From Heterotrichella gracilis (lineage: Eukaryota > Sar > Xanthophyceae > Tribonematales > Xanthonemataceae), in NCBI GenBank assembly GCA_032358255.1, contig JAULBX010002999.1, positions 79,178 to 143,177 of the forward strand: a DNA stretch of 64,000 bases. Direction: 5' to 3'. The notes under the pieces are model-generated. The model did no database searches, was not told the DNA's origin, and was given only the letters and a program-made list of their open reading frames with translations. Below are positions 13,105 to 25,300 of this stretch, one piece after another. The position numbers and the translations under genes were made by a program. Within the stretch, counting starts at the first letter, position 1, and each line of letters starts with the position of its first letter.

Positions 13105-14805
13105 CTTCGTCCAGCTTGTCTACCCCCGGACAGTATGGCTTGGGCCACGAGACGCTGGTAGTTGCAACCCTGGTGTTCCGCTGACTAGTTTACTGGTTGT
13201 TGTGACTGGTGGACGTATTAATGCCGAGGTGAGCCGTACTCACTAGAGCTCAAAGAGCAGGTTGTTTGTCGAGAAAGTTGTTGGAAAGCATAAACTAGCC
13301 ACTCTTCACTGTGTGCGTCCTTGGCTAGTAAAGCACATGCGGGCGTACATGCGGAGAGCACAGCTGGGGCAGCAAACAGTAAAACCAGGCTTTGACTAGC
13401 AGGTGCAAGAAAGTCTCCTACTTTGCATAATTGACAGATAGTCTTGAAAGTTGATGCACTGCCTGATAAGTCAAACGACACCAAATTGTCTAGGAGATGC
13501 CAGTTGGCGGGAGTGCAAAGGGGCGATAACCAACGAGTTCTCCTCCCCGCTATGCATGCATGTGATGGGCCATCACTGTGGGGACCTGACCACTGTTCAA
13601 AATCTCAAATACTGTTCCCCTCAGGCTGGGTCATCGTTGGAGCGAGGCCCAACCCCTGCCTCCGCCTCACGAGGGTCTCTTGCCTGCCATTTCAACCTGC
13701 CACGGTGGCTGGAAGTGCAGCCAGGGCGCTGATTTCACCACATCTGGAGGCTCACTGCCGCAGACAGGTGGGGTCCCCCCGACCAGGCAGACCTCATTCA
13801 TGGAGGAAAAAATGTTACTGTAAACTTTATTCTAAGACACAGAGGGATCCTCAGGTGGTCCTGGAACAGGCCAATCTAAGTGCCGTAATAAAGCTAGGAT
13901 TGGTACCAAATTGCCAACATGGAAGGTGGGCATAGCATACAAGTATTCAGTGCATGGAAGACATGTTGAAGCAGAGTACTGGGTGTACTGGAAAGTTGCA
14001 GTGAGCCAGCTGTTGCAATGCTTTGGTCACCATAAGGCGAGGAAAACTAAGCGACCAACTCTAGAAAATGCACCACAAAAAAGCATAACACATACTTTGT
14101 TCCTGAGGAATTCCACATGTCAATGGGAAAATTGCAATACCAACTCTCCTCTCTGCAACATGCATGTCACTTCAAGCTAAACAACATGTCATTTGAACCT
14201 AAACGTGCAATTTATGTGTTCAACAAGCCCACCGTCCCCAACAAAAATACAAACAATACCATGCCTGGTTGTGATTGAGCGAGTACTTCACCAACCATGC
14301 CATGGTCCTATAATACAAGTGAAACGAGCTGCTTGGAGCTGTATAAGCTCCTCGCTATGACAGAAAGAAGCAAGTTGCATGCGCGCAGGGTGGGTGCTGC
14401 CACTGGCCCCAGCCTGCAGCAACCCATATCCCGCCACATCCATGTACAGTTTGACAAAAATGACGATCCGCAGACCTCCCACCTAGCCCCGCGCCCACCC
14501 GCAATTGCCCACCCACCCCAATCTGGTGCCGCATCCCGGGACAACCCCGCCTTGAGCTTGCCTTCCTCACGCAGATTCAACCTCGCTGGGTGGGGCATTG
14601 GTCTGCTTTAGCCTGCAATCATGGGCACCGCTGTCAGCAACGGTCGCAACATAAGGCAAATGCATGCTGACTGTACCAATAAAAACCAGAAGTAGCTCCT
14701 GATGTGAAAAGAGAGCTGGCAGTGAGGGGGTAGAGCAGGGGTTGCGCGGGGTTCATTGGGCTGCTGGGACTGAATCTCACATATCGCATCTCTCGGGTTC
14801 AGTCT

Positions 14806-14810
14806 TTACA
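14806..14810 (-). terminator. TGTAA polyadenylation signal, probably of the GNAT gene
   Basis: TTACA on the plus strand reads TGTAA on the gene strand, about 290 bases after the proposed GNAT stop codon. Confidence 0.4.
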
Positions 14811-14941
14811 AAAATTGGGAATGGCAAATGCTGCGCCATCACTAGCTCGCCATCGCCCACCCAACATCACCACCACCATTGTGGGAACCACCACTACCGC
14901 CGCTACCCACCGCTGCAAAGACCCAACCACCCCCACCTACG

Positions 14942-14989
14942 GTGCATGAGTACCAGGTGCCCGCTCGGCCTGCCCTCAAGGGAAGGCAG
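14942..14989 (-). repeat. Partial copy of the last GNAT exon
   Basis: CATGAGTACCAGGTGCCCGC and the following bases match 15139-15182 within the last GNAT exon (CATGAGTACCAGGCGCACGT). On the gene strand this is the coding segment just before the LVLMLR end of the acetyltransferase fold, copied into its 3' flank. Confidence 0.75.
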
Positions 14990-15101
14990 TCGAGCTTGGA
15001 TGCACCCCCTTCCCGCACACCCACACCCACCAGCAGCACCGCCAGCAACAACATCATCACTCCCATTGCCACCACCGCCACCACTACCCTAAACCCCAAC
15101 C

Positions 15102-17642
15102 CTAGATCCCAAAACAGGTTCCTGTCACCCACCTGCGCAGCATGAGTACCAGGCGCACGTTCGGCCTGCCCTCCAGGAATCGCACCCAGTTTGGCTCAGC
15201 CTTGACCACTCTGTACCCCCGCTGCAGGTACATCTGGTAGGCTGCCACGTTGGTGGGGTCCACATGCAGGGCCATGGAGCGACAGCCCCATTGGGTGGCA
15301 ACCTGTGCATGTGGGGGGTTTTGGTGGTGGAGTGGAGCCAGTGGGGTGTGGTGATGGTGGTGACAGTGGCGGTACATAGGCGCTTGCATACCAAGATCCA
15401 TCACAAGCCTGATACGCAACATTGCACCACAGACCCGCTGAAAATGTACATTTCAACATTACATAATATGTCCCCACATCTCCTCAGCCCGCAGCAGCAG
15501 CTCCTGCCCAGCCCAAACCCTGTACATAAACCGTAAACCCTAGACCATAAACATGACCCCACACCTCCTCAGCGCGGCGCAGCAGCTTCCGCCCCACCCC
15601 CTGCCACCGGGCCCAGGGGACAACCGCCAAATTGGCCATGTAGGCGGTGTGTGCAAGTGCATAGGTTGCGCTCCACACCAAGAATCACCAGGAGACCTGA
15701 TTTGCAAATGTGCACACCAGACCCGCTGAAAATGTTCACCTGAACTCAATATAATATAACATGCCCCCGCACCTCCTCAGCCCGCAGCAGCAGCTCCCGC
15801 CCCACCCCCTGCCGCCGGGCCCAGGGGGCCACCGCCAAGTTGGCCATGTAGGCTGTGTGCTTGCGCGCCACCATGCGGGTGGTGCCCCCTGCCCGGACCA
15901 CCCGCGGGGGCACGTGCTGGGCCAAGGAGTCCACAGTGATGGACCCTAGTAGGGTTCTGGACTGCTGCTCAAGGCGCTCCTGGGAGAGGAAAACATATAA
16001 TTACATAAAATAATGAAGAAGTGCACTCCACGCAGCCTGTCCTTGCACAATCGCGTTGCTTAATGAAGAGAATTTAGCGAGCAGAAGGGCACTGGGAGGG
16101 GAATGGAGCTGGGTCCTGGATATGATGTAGTGCAGTATTTGGCGATGACTCATGATGGAGGGGGTTGCCAAGAGACCCTAAACTTCAAACCCTAAACTTC
16201 AAACCCTAACTAAACCTGACCCATGGCCCCACCCACCTGCAGTTGCCCCGAGAGCAGCAGCTGCAACCAGGCAGGCACCTCATTTGCAATGTCCCTACCG
16301 TCCACTTACCACGCCATGCATCCACCATGCCATGCAATGCCACAATTCTCACCCACCTGCAATTGACCCGAGAGCAGCAGCTGCAACCAGCCAGGCACCT
16401 CAGGACTGGCCTCCCCCTCCTCCTCCTCCCCACTGTGCGCCAGCAGGCAGGCAAAGCGCCCTTGGTCCTGCCGCCGCTCATACTCCTGACCTGCACAACA
16501 CACGTCAAGATGTGTTTATTAGATGTATACCTTTTGTCATGGCGTGTGCGCCGGATGAGCAGCCATGGCCAAAATGGGAGGTAAGGTGTGAGGCATGGAC
16601 TGTGTGCAATGCCACCAAGGAGAGACCAAACCCTAACCCTAACGCCAAACCCTACACCCTAATGCTCGACAGGGGCTGAGCAGCGGCCCTGGTCGTGAAT
16701 CAAAGTGACGCCGCTCGTACTCCCGCCCTGCCTCCACACACATGCACCCTGCTTCCTCTCCGCACTGTATATATTCCCTACCACGCTCCCTCAGCTGCCA
16801 ATACCTCCTCTCCACCCAGAACCCTAAACAAAACAGCGATTTTGCGCTAGCTGCAAATCTGCCATCTACAACGCTAGATCCTAAACACAATGGCGCATTC
16901 ATTGGGGGTCGAGAAGTAGTGTGCACCTATTTCCAGCGCCATCACCCTGTCCACCCGCAGGATCTTCTCCATGAAGGGCCCCGAGGTGGGGTAGAACGCC
17001 TGGCAGTGCAGCTCCGCCACATTCCAGTAGTCGCGCTTGGAGGCCACCCGGATGGACACGCCCTGTGTGCGGGGCACTGCCTCTGATGTGGCCGAGGGCA
17101 GGGAAGCTCCTAGGCTGCTGGCTACGGGGCGGAAGCTGGCGCAGCGCCTGCGTCCTGGATGATATGAATAATTCAGGCATGCAGCTCACCACAACACATT
17201 TTTTTCTTCAATTTCTTGTGGTGGAGGGCAGGGATGCCCCAGGCTGCTTGATACAGGGCGACAAAGGTGCTACCGCCTGCGGCCTGGATGCACAGGTTGT
17301 TGGTCCTAGTGGGCTGCATAAGTAGGTTGTTGGTTGTGGTGGGTTGCATAAACAAGCCCTATACGTGGGTTGCCAAGGGCGGAGGTTCGATTGAGCAGGG
17401 TGGCGCGTTGTGGCGCCTGCGCCCTGCGTGCACAAACATGGGTTTGGTTGGTACACATGGGTTTGGCGTGAGTACCCAGGTTCATAAGGCTGTCTCCTTT
17501 GGTTCCTACACGAGCTACTTACTCAACTACGTGCAGCCAGAGTCTGGCCTAGGCATGCATGCAGCTGGACCCTACCTGTGGGGCTGGTGGGTTGAGACAG
17601 CTGGTAGAGTCCCTTGCAGGTGCACAGCAGCCTGTGCAGCAT
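15102..17642 (-). CDS. GNAT-family N-acetyltransferase, probably organelle-targeted
   Basis: Acetyl-CoA-dependent acetyltransferase of the GNAT fold; the substrate is unknown. Exons on the minus strand: 17576-17642, 16927-17154, 16357-16490, 15773-15979 and 15102-15302. The core is clear: IRVASKRDYWNVAELHCQAF at the start of the fold, the acetyl-CoA loop ARRQGVGRELLLRAEE (Q/RxxGxG), then ALHVDPTNVAAYQMYLQRGY and LVLMLRR. The first exon (MLHRLLCTCKGLYQLSQ) was chosen because its donor phase fits exon 2; the joined N-terminus is rich in Ser, Ala and Arg and looks like a transit peptide. The last exon is read through to a stop at 15102, but a GT after LMLR at 15131-15132 could instead start another intron, so both ends are less certain than the middle. 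Related plant GNATs are plastid enzymes. Three exons have edge copies nearby. Confidence 0.78.
15478..15660 (-). repeat. Two extra copies of the GNAT acetyl-CoA-loop exon 3' end
   Basis: 15562-15660 repeats about 100 bases of exon 15773-15979: it codes AYMANLAVVPWARWQGVGRK and keeps the GT donor after the GAG. 15478-15511 is a shorter copy of the same edge. The longer copy preserves the reading frame through the acetyl-CoA-binding loop with several substitutions. Confidence 0.85.
16232..16290 (-). repeat. Copy of GNAT exon 3 3' end
   Basis: CACCTGCAGTTGCCCCGAGAGC and flanking bases match 16352-16402, coding WLQLLLSGQLQ followed by the donor. Another copy, of the exon's 5' end (EYERR), lies at about 16700-16730. 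Confidence 0.8.
17209..17300 (-). repeat. Copy of GNAT exon 2 5' half
   Basis: The block from TGTGGTGGAGGGCAGGGATG to GGCCTGGATGCACAGG parallels 17088-17164, the transit-peptide-like part of exon 2 with its acceptor. It is diverged but collinear. Confidence 0.65.
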
Positions 17643-19361
17643 CCCACGGAGCAGTGAGTATGTACTTACACAGCACAGCAGCACAGGTGGCACCTGCCAC
17701 TCCACACCCAGCACCCACAACTGCAAAACATGTACGCTAGGCGATGCTACCCATCATACTGTGCAAAGCAGTAGACAATCGTTCCAGTGAAGGACAAGCA
17801 GACAACCCACAGGCAAACAGGCATGGGCGCATATCAAATCCCCGCCATTCTACTGCCAGCTAGACTCAAAGATCCCACCTTGATGTGCCCAATACCGTGT
17901 TGCCCCCCTGCGCCATCATGCTCCCACGGACTAGCATCGTGGTCTTCCTCAAAAGTGCTTAAAACAGGTGGTTCTGCAACTAGTCAGACACGGTAGGACG
18001 TGGGTGTTGTTTTCAAGGCCTGTGACGCGACAATTTCCTCGATAGGTCCAAAGGTGGGTTGAGGTAGGATGCCTCGACATGGGGCCCCGCATCCGCTGAG
18101 TTTGCACACCGGGGGTTCTGTCATCACCCGTGTACGTGTGCTGGGTTTGTTAGGTTGACAGAACGTCAGTTGGGAGGTTTAGATTGAAGCCATAGAGGCC
18201 TCTGTCCTGTATCGTAACTTGAGGAATGGCTCACCAATCGTCTTATCCTGACCTCCTCGTTTCTCGACGTTATATTGTTGCTCCTGACTCCACCTCAGTG
18301 TTTTCGACTGTGCCCACTTTAAGTCCACGTTAACGGGTGTCCTTCGGACCCCAGTTGCAGTAATCGTCCACAGCACTCTGCAACCCACTCCTGCTACCAC
18401 GCCCCGTAACGCTCGCGCCCGTCGCATGTAGCCTATAGCTAAGGACCGCACACCATGAAGACAGCCCGCAAGTGGCTCTGCGCCATGGAGCCGGGCGTGG
18501 AGGACGAGGCCCCGGCTCAGCCCGCAACCAAGGTGAGAGTGGTCGAGTCCCACCTGGGAATACGACCCTGGTGCAGCCGCCGGCCTGCACATGACTCACT
18601 GGAAGGAGTCTACACCATTTAACCTACCGGGGTTCCCGCTTTGTCACTATTAGGACCCCCTACAAAATTCAAACGTGTATGTCTTTTCGGGTGGTTCAAT
18701 ACCCAGTCCTGCGCACCAGGATGTGTTACGGCGAACAAGTGGCGAGCATGCAAGTGCCTGCGACCCTTTTGTGCGATACTTAGCCGGGTCGCGTATGCAT
18801 GCTATTTCCGATGCCTGCCATGAGCCCTCCCTAGCTAGACACACACGTCCGGGGCTCGTCGCCCTCCTCGGCTTCCCTATTGCTTAATGTTCTAGCTAGA
18901 GACGAAGACGTCATGACCAACTTGGTGTTTCACGTGGGCAGAATTTGTGATACGTGTGCCGTGCCCCCTCGCTAGAACGGTACTTGGCATAGGAAGGTAC
19001 AAGGTTTGCCGCCAACTTGAGCTTCCCAAGGACGTCACCCACACACCTCGGAGGCTTCGATACCTTGCGGGCATCTAGTTCAGAGGGTTGTGGCGAACCT
19101 CTGGTTGTGCGACTTGCCGTGATTATGATGTCTTTGTAGTGCCCTCAACCCTGGTCCCAACCCTAAACCCTAAATAGCAGCAACGCGAATGCATGGCCGC
19201 ATCAGGCGCTTCTGCCTGTCACGCGTGGCAATAGCATTGGGTATAAGCAGAGGCACGGTCAACCAATCACCCCCACCGTACCCCACCCCACCCCACCCCA
19301 CACCTGTACCCCCCCACCCACACACCCACCACATGCACCCACCCACCCCTCCCTTGTGCAG
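17643..19361. other. Intergenic region between GNAT and NOS, unassigned
   Basis: This must hold the GNAT promoter and the promoter and first exon(s) of the NOS gene, which I could not identify. From about 18000 to 19100 the sequence looks different from its surroundings, with almost no CCCTAAA-type tracts. It includes a short inverted repeat (GTTCTGTCA at 18115-18123, TGACAGAAC at 18156-18164). A small ORF starting MKTARKWLCAMEPGVEDE at about 18454 resembles nothing I know. A C-rich tract (19265-19345, CCCCACCCCACC-like) directly precedes the first supported NOS exon and could be its polypyrimidine tract. Confidence 0.4.
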
Positions 19362-22300
19362 AGCCATGACCAGCCCACCACCAGCCCAGTGGCCCCACCA
19401 ACCAGCAATGGGGTACACAAAGAGGAGGTTGTTGCTCAAACATGCCCAGCAGCAGCAACCACACCCTCCACGCCCGCTGGCCGCTGCCCCTTCATGCACG
19501 GCAGCGTTGGGGTGCACCCCTTCCCAGGTGCGCCACTCAGGTTCAGGGTTCCCAAGTGGGCACCACTTGCACCTTCAAAGACCCTGCTCTAGGTTTGGCA
19601 GAACCCACTTAAAAACCCTAAACCCTGCGCCGTGCAGGCTACGTGCGCGGGAAGCACCCCGAGATCTGCAAGCACCGTAAACCCTTAACCCTAAACCCTT
19701 AACCCTAAACCCTAAACCCTGTGCCGCGCAGGCTACGTGCATGGGAAGCACCCGGAGATCTGCAAGCACGGCTGCACCCCAGACCCTGCGCTAGGGTTTG
19801 ATGAAACCCCGAAGGAGACCCTCATCAGGGAGGCCATGGAGTACCAGGTAAACCCCAAACCTTAAAACCCTAAACCCTAAAACCGAAATTCAAAGCATGT
19901 GCTCTGACAGGCTGGCACCTGCACATGTGTGTAGAGCATGCTGGCCTGCCATGCGACGTGCGGATTACTGTCAGTTGGATTGGATTGTCCATTCAAACCT
20001 GGCAGTACTCGTGGGATTGCATGACGCATCAGCAGTGATCATGAGATGGTTCAGTCAACAGCGTTCAGCACATACTGTATCCTCAAACAGACACCTGTTG
20101 CTTGGCTGTCATGCTACTTGGTTTTTTTTCTTCCGCTGGTGGGAAATGGCCAATGTGCTGCCTCGCATTGTTAATGAAATCCCCAACCTCTTCATGCAGC
20201 GGCTGTACCACACCGAGAACGGCACCCCAAGCGAGGAGGCGGAGGCGCGCAAGGCTGCTGTGCTGGCACAAATCGAGGCCACCGGCACCTACAGCCACAC
20301 CTATGACGAGCTGCAGTATGGGGCGCGCGTGGCATGGCGCAACGCACCAAAGTGCGCGAACCGCAAGGTGGGTGGGCCATATACCCTACATGCTGAAACC
20401 CTTGTGCTACCCTTACTCTCAGTCGGTACACCCTAGTCCCTTGTCGCATTTCTGCACAGGCCATGAAGGCCCTTCCCCCCAAAAAAACGTAGATGAAATT
20501 GTCTAATCCCATGCCTTTGTGCAGTTTTGGGACGTGATCAAGGTGTTGGACAAGCGCGATGTGGACAGCCCCGAGGCAATGTTCGAGGCATGCCTGGACC
20601 ATTTGGACAAGGCGAATGCAAGCGGGGTCACAGAGGCGTTCATCACGGTGGGTGGCTAGGGTTTTGGGAGTCAGGGTTAGGGTTTCATGTGCAGGGTGTA
20701 GGTTGTGGGGTCAAGGAGGCATTTATCTTGGTGGGTTTAGGGTTTCGGGTTTGTGGCGTAGCATGTAGGGTTTGAGGCCTGCCTGGACCAATTGGAGAAG
20801 GCAAATGCAAGCGGGATCACCGAGGCATTCATCACGGTGGGTGGCAAGGGCTTATGGGCTAGGGTTTGCAGGCTAGGGTTTAGGGGTGAAGGATGTAGGG
20901 GTGTCTGGACGCATGTTTGTGAATCCTAAAGTGTGAGGGCAAGGAGTGTTCAAGCAAAGCTAGAGCCAGGGACGGCTGGCCATGCCTTTCGCAATACCTG
21001 TAGATCTTGTAGGGTATCAAACACAAGCTGTTTGTGGTGAAATGTGTTGGAAATACGGCCATTAATGCCATATATGGGTGGTCAATAATGTTTTTATTTC
21101 CCACTCCCCCAGGTGTTTCCCCCTCAACACCCACTGACCAAGGCTGACACGTGCACGTTGTTATTGTTGGGATTATGCACAATGTGATCGATGATGTTTG
21201 ATGAACCATAATTTACTTAACGGGTACTGCCACGCTGCTCCCTCAGGTTTTTCCCCCTCAGCACCCGCTAACCAAGGCTGGCGGTGCGCGTGTGTGGAAC
21301 AGCCAGCTGCTCAGATATGCGGGGCACAGGCAGGACGACATGTAAGCAAAAACTCTAAACCCAAACCCTGCAAATTAAACCCTAAGCCCTTACAAGACAG
21401 CTGCTCAGATATGCAGGGCACAGGCAGGACGACATGTAAGCAAACCCCTAAACTCTGCAATTAAAACCCTAAACCCTAAGTCAGCCAGCTGCCCAGATAT
21501 GCGGGGCACAGGCAGGACGACATGTGCGCAAACCATAAACCCTAAATTTGGATCAGCCACCTGCTGCCATGGACTGGGGCACAGGCTATCCCAGGGATGT
21601 GCGCAAGTCGGGTCATTGGCAATGTTATGGCCATGTATATGTGTGCATGTGCCATGCAATGCATACATGGCATGTGGATGAATATGTGAGCACGCATGCA
21701 GGCCCTTGCATCATGTATGCACGCGTTGCCAAGCAGAATGTATCTAGCAACAAAGGTGTCATCACTGGCAAAACTCAGGTGGGCAACCCCCTGAGATGGC
21801 GTTCATGGAACCCTTAATCCCTAACCTTAAATGTGCATCATGTTTGCGCAGGTCCATCCTGGGGGATCCTTCTGAGGTTGCCTTCACGGAAATGCTCAAG
21901 ACCGAGTATGGGTGGAAGCCGATAGGTAAATGGACGGGAAAACCTGCTCAATACGTTGCACAGCAGGAATAGGCGCGATGTGTGCCTGTTGCCTGCACCC
22001 ATGCAGGGAAGGCTTCGTGTCTTATTGCATTGTTGAAAATCACTGTGCAACTCCTTCCTTCCTTCCATTCATCCTTTTTCCGGCGTTTTCGTTTTGTTTC
22101 GTTTCTGATCTTGGACGGGCCTGCCTGGCGCGTGAAGAATGCTGACCTCCTGGCTGTGAAAATGCTGGAATGCACGTGTCCAATTGAAAGCTAATTCCCA
22201 GTTTGGTGTGGGTGTGCAGGTGGCGTGCGTCGCTTCCAGATCATGCCGCTCCTGCTGCAGATCGCACCTGACCAGCCGCCAAAGCTGTTCAACGTGCCAA

Positions 22301-25300
22301 GGTATGGTAGCTACATCATGTTTATTTTACATCATTATGTAATGTTGTTGTCATTATTATCGTTAGGACATTAATAAGGGTGTGGGGTACGGTGTGGAGG
22401 GTGTGCTGAATGGGGTGCAGGGACCAAGCTGGGTGTATGGTGTGGTGTTGTTCACAGGATGCGATACAATTGTATTTGATCTATTTGGGTGAAAACAGCC
22501 TTTATGCTGCAGGCAGTACCATGGCGAGGTCCCACTGGTCCACCCCACACACTCGTGGTTTTCCGAGCTGGGGCTGCGCTGGTATGGAATCCCTGCGGTG
22601 AGTGGCGACAGTAGACTCTAAACCCTAAACTGTAAACACGCGCGTGGATCCCAGCATCGGCATCCCAGTCAACTGCTGCTTTGTCTGGGCAATGCCCAAT
22701 CGCCCGTTTCCAGATTGTACTGCTGGATAGGAATTGCCCCCCACTTTCTAATTAACATCTATCTATTATTAATGTACACACTCATTGCTTTCCCTGTGTC
22801 AGGTGAGCAACATGGAGATTACCCTGGGAGGAATCCTGTACATCGGCATACCCTTCAACCGCCCATGTCCAGATCATACTGCTGGATAGAATTGCCCCCC
22901 CCTTTCTAAATGACATCTGTATTTTATCCATCTACATACTCATCGCTTTTTTTTGTGCCAGGTGAGCAACATGGAGATCACGCTGGGAGGGATCCTGTAC
23001 ACCGGCATACCCTTTAACGGGTGGTACGCAGACTCCGAGATTGTGCGCAACATGACTGACGAGTCGAGGTTCAACATGCTGCCGGTGGTGGCAGGCAAGC
23101 TGGGGTACTCACTCACCGACAACGCATCCCTGTGGCGCGATGCAGCGCTCAATGTCATCAACGAGGTGCGGAAGCCCTAAAGCAAGCTCTAAAGCTCTGA
23201 ACCCTAAAATGGCTGGCGACGGTTGCGAGCTGTTGGAGGTGTTGAGAATATGCATTGCCAGTTGCACATTGCATCGTGTCCACCTGCACGCTGACTCAAG
23301 TGGGCTTGAATTTATAATTGTCTAAATATTCCAATTTGTTTCCCACCCGCAGGCCTTCCTGTTTATTTATTTATCTATCCATTTATCAATTTTTCAAACC
23401 AATTATTCCTTATTTCGTCTACAGGCCATCCTGCACAGCTTCCGGCAGGCGTGCGTGGGCATGGTGGACCACCACACCCTCATCCAGGGTTTCTGGGAGT
23501 GGTACTGGAAGGAGCGCAGGGTGCGGGGATACGTGGCGGGCAACTGGAAGTGGTAAGCGTGGACCCCTAAACCCTGAAAACCCTGGACCGTAAATGTGGC
23601 AAGGGTTGGAAACGACCCTGGAAAAATCTAAACCATGTGCCTGACAGGACGCTGAAAGATGCGCCCTGGAAATTCCTTCCCCCTCCCCCCCATAGGGTCG
23701 CCTGCCCCGCATTGCTGCCCCCCCATCCCCCCAACCGTGCCTGGGTCTGAACATCCCCGCCATAAACCTAAAACCCTAATAACCCTAAAACTCTTCCCCT
23801 TCCCGCAATGTCATCCTCCCTATCGCTGCCTCCACCTCCCCTTGCTATCTGGGATTGAACATTGCTGCCCTAAATCCTAAGACCTAGACCCTAAAACCCT
23901 ACTCTTCCCTGCAGGGTCATCCCCCCTATCGCTGCCTCCACCTCCCCTTGCTACCTGGGGCTGAACAAGATGACAGAGTACACGATCAAGGTAAGAAAAA
24001 CCTAACATAAACCCTAACCCTTGGAACCCTAAACCCTAAACATTGCTACCTGGGGCTGAACAAGATGATAGAGTACACGATCAAGGTGAGGAAAACCCTA
24101 ACATACACCCTAACCCTAGCATCCATAAACCCTAAACCTTGCTACCTGGGGCTGTACAAAATGACAAATTACAAGCTCAAGGTGAGAAAAACCCTAAACC
24201 CTAAACCTAGGAACCCTATGTTCAAGCCTTGCGCCAGTCAGCCTTGACTTGGCTGCCTATACCACTGCTGCAAAAGCCTTCAAGAAGCCCCTAGAGAGCC
24301 CGTCAACCCCTGCAACAACTCTGAAGTACCCCTTCTCCTTGCAGCCCGCATACCTGTATGCCCCCGGCTGGTCCAACTACCGCCGCAAGCTGCTGGGGCC
24401 CGCCGCCAAGCGGCCTCCCCGCCGCTGCGTTGCCCTCAACCCCTACGTGCTGCGATTCCTGGTCTACCTGAAGAGGCGCGCGGCGGCCCGCAAGGCCAAG
24501 GTGCTTGTGCTGTTTGCCACTGTTTCGGGGACAGCCAAGCGGTTTGCGCAGCAGGTGTGGAAAACCCTTTGCCCTCAAAATACCCTACACTCTAACAACC
24601 CTACAGAATGGGTAGCTACCTGTGGTTTGGGCAGTGCAGCCAGGTTAGCAGGTAGGGAGAACCATATAACCCGTCCTGGTATACCTCAAGCGCCGCGCAG
24701 CAGCCCGCAAGGCCAATTGTATAAATACTGTTCCTTTTTTGAGGCTGTCTGACATCGCTAGCAGGGAGCAGCACATGGCCATGGAGGCTAACCACACCTA
24801 CCCAACCCACGTCCAATCCATGGCCTATTAGAACTGTAGAAAAACCTTTGAATCCGTTTACAGTCGTCGCTAAACAGGGCATTCGTTCTTTCTTTGCAGC
24901 TGTCTGACATTGCCAGTAAGGAGCTGCATGTGGTGCTCCTGGATATGGAGGCGTGGGACCCAGATTCCAACCACATCTCGGAGGCCAAGCAAGCAGATGT
25001 GGTCCTGCTGGTCACATCCACCTATGGCAGCGGGGCGCCGCCACCCGCGGCCACACCGTACGTATAAAACCCTAACACCCTGAAACTCTAGATGTCAAAC
25101 CCTAAACCCTAAGCAAGCAGATTGGTGCAGCTGTTCACATCCACATATGGCAGCGGGGCGCCGCCACCCGCAGCCACACCGTACGTGAAACCCTGGAAAC
25201 CTAAAACCCTGAAGTGTAACCCCAAGCAAGCGGATGTGGTCCTTCTGTGCGTATCCAAATATGGCAGCGCAGCCACACCATGCGTATTAAAACCCTGACA

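Larger units (their letters stand above)
13105..15101. other. Intergenic region upstream of SYP7 and downstream of GNAT
   Basis: About 2 kb holding the SYP7 promoter and the 3' flank of the acetyltransferase. A partial copy of the last GNAT exon lies at 14942-14989 and a TTACA (minus-strand TGTAA) at 14806-14810. The ORFs here have no recognisable protein similarity, and I see no RNA gene. Confidence 0.5.
19362..23990 (+). other. NOS: NOS haem oxygenase domain exons
   Basis: Exons 19362-19527, 19732-19847, 20200-20367, 20525-20647, 21247-21341, 21852-21925, 22220-22301, 22513-22597, 22962-23165, 23425-23552, 23915-23990. Conserved segments: WRNAPKC (axial Cys), [67 protein letters not shown] and [12 protein letters not shown]. 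The zinc site that bridges animal NOS dimers as CxxxxC appears here as ICKHGCT (residues 66 and 70), that is CxxxC. An upstream CPFMHG stretch precedes it. Confidence 0.93.

Noticed and set aside
13105-15101. A further gene between SYP7 and GNAT
   Set aside because: ORFs are short, Pro/Thr/His-rich products of low-complexity DNA, and resemble no family.
18454-18625. Small plus-strand ORF MKTARKWLCAMEPGVEDE as a gag-like or first NOS exon
   Set aside because: No zinc knuckle, protease or integrase nearby, no long terminal repeats seen, and no donor that fits the phase of the first NOS exon.
19189-19257. MHGRIRRFCLSRVAIALG as the NOS first exon
   Set aside because: Phase 0 could fit, but the donor would be a weak GTCAAC and the residues match no NOS N-terminus; left unassigned.
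20772-20838. Exon-edge copies taken as real additional exons
   Set aside because: Each copy has only one splice site or a broken frame, and including it would shift the reading frame or duplicate conserved blocks. The models without them join in phase throughout and match family lengths.
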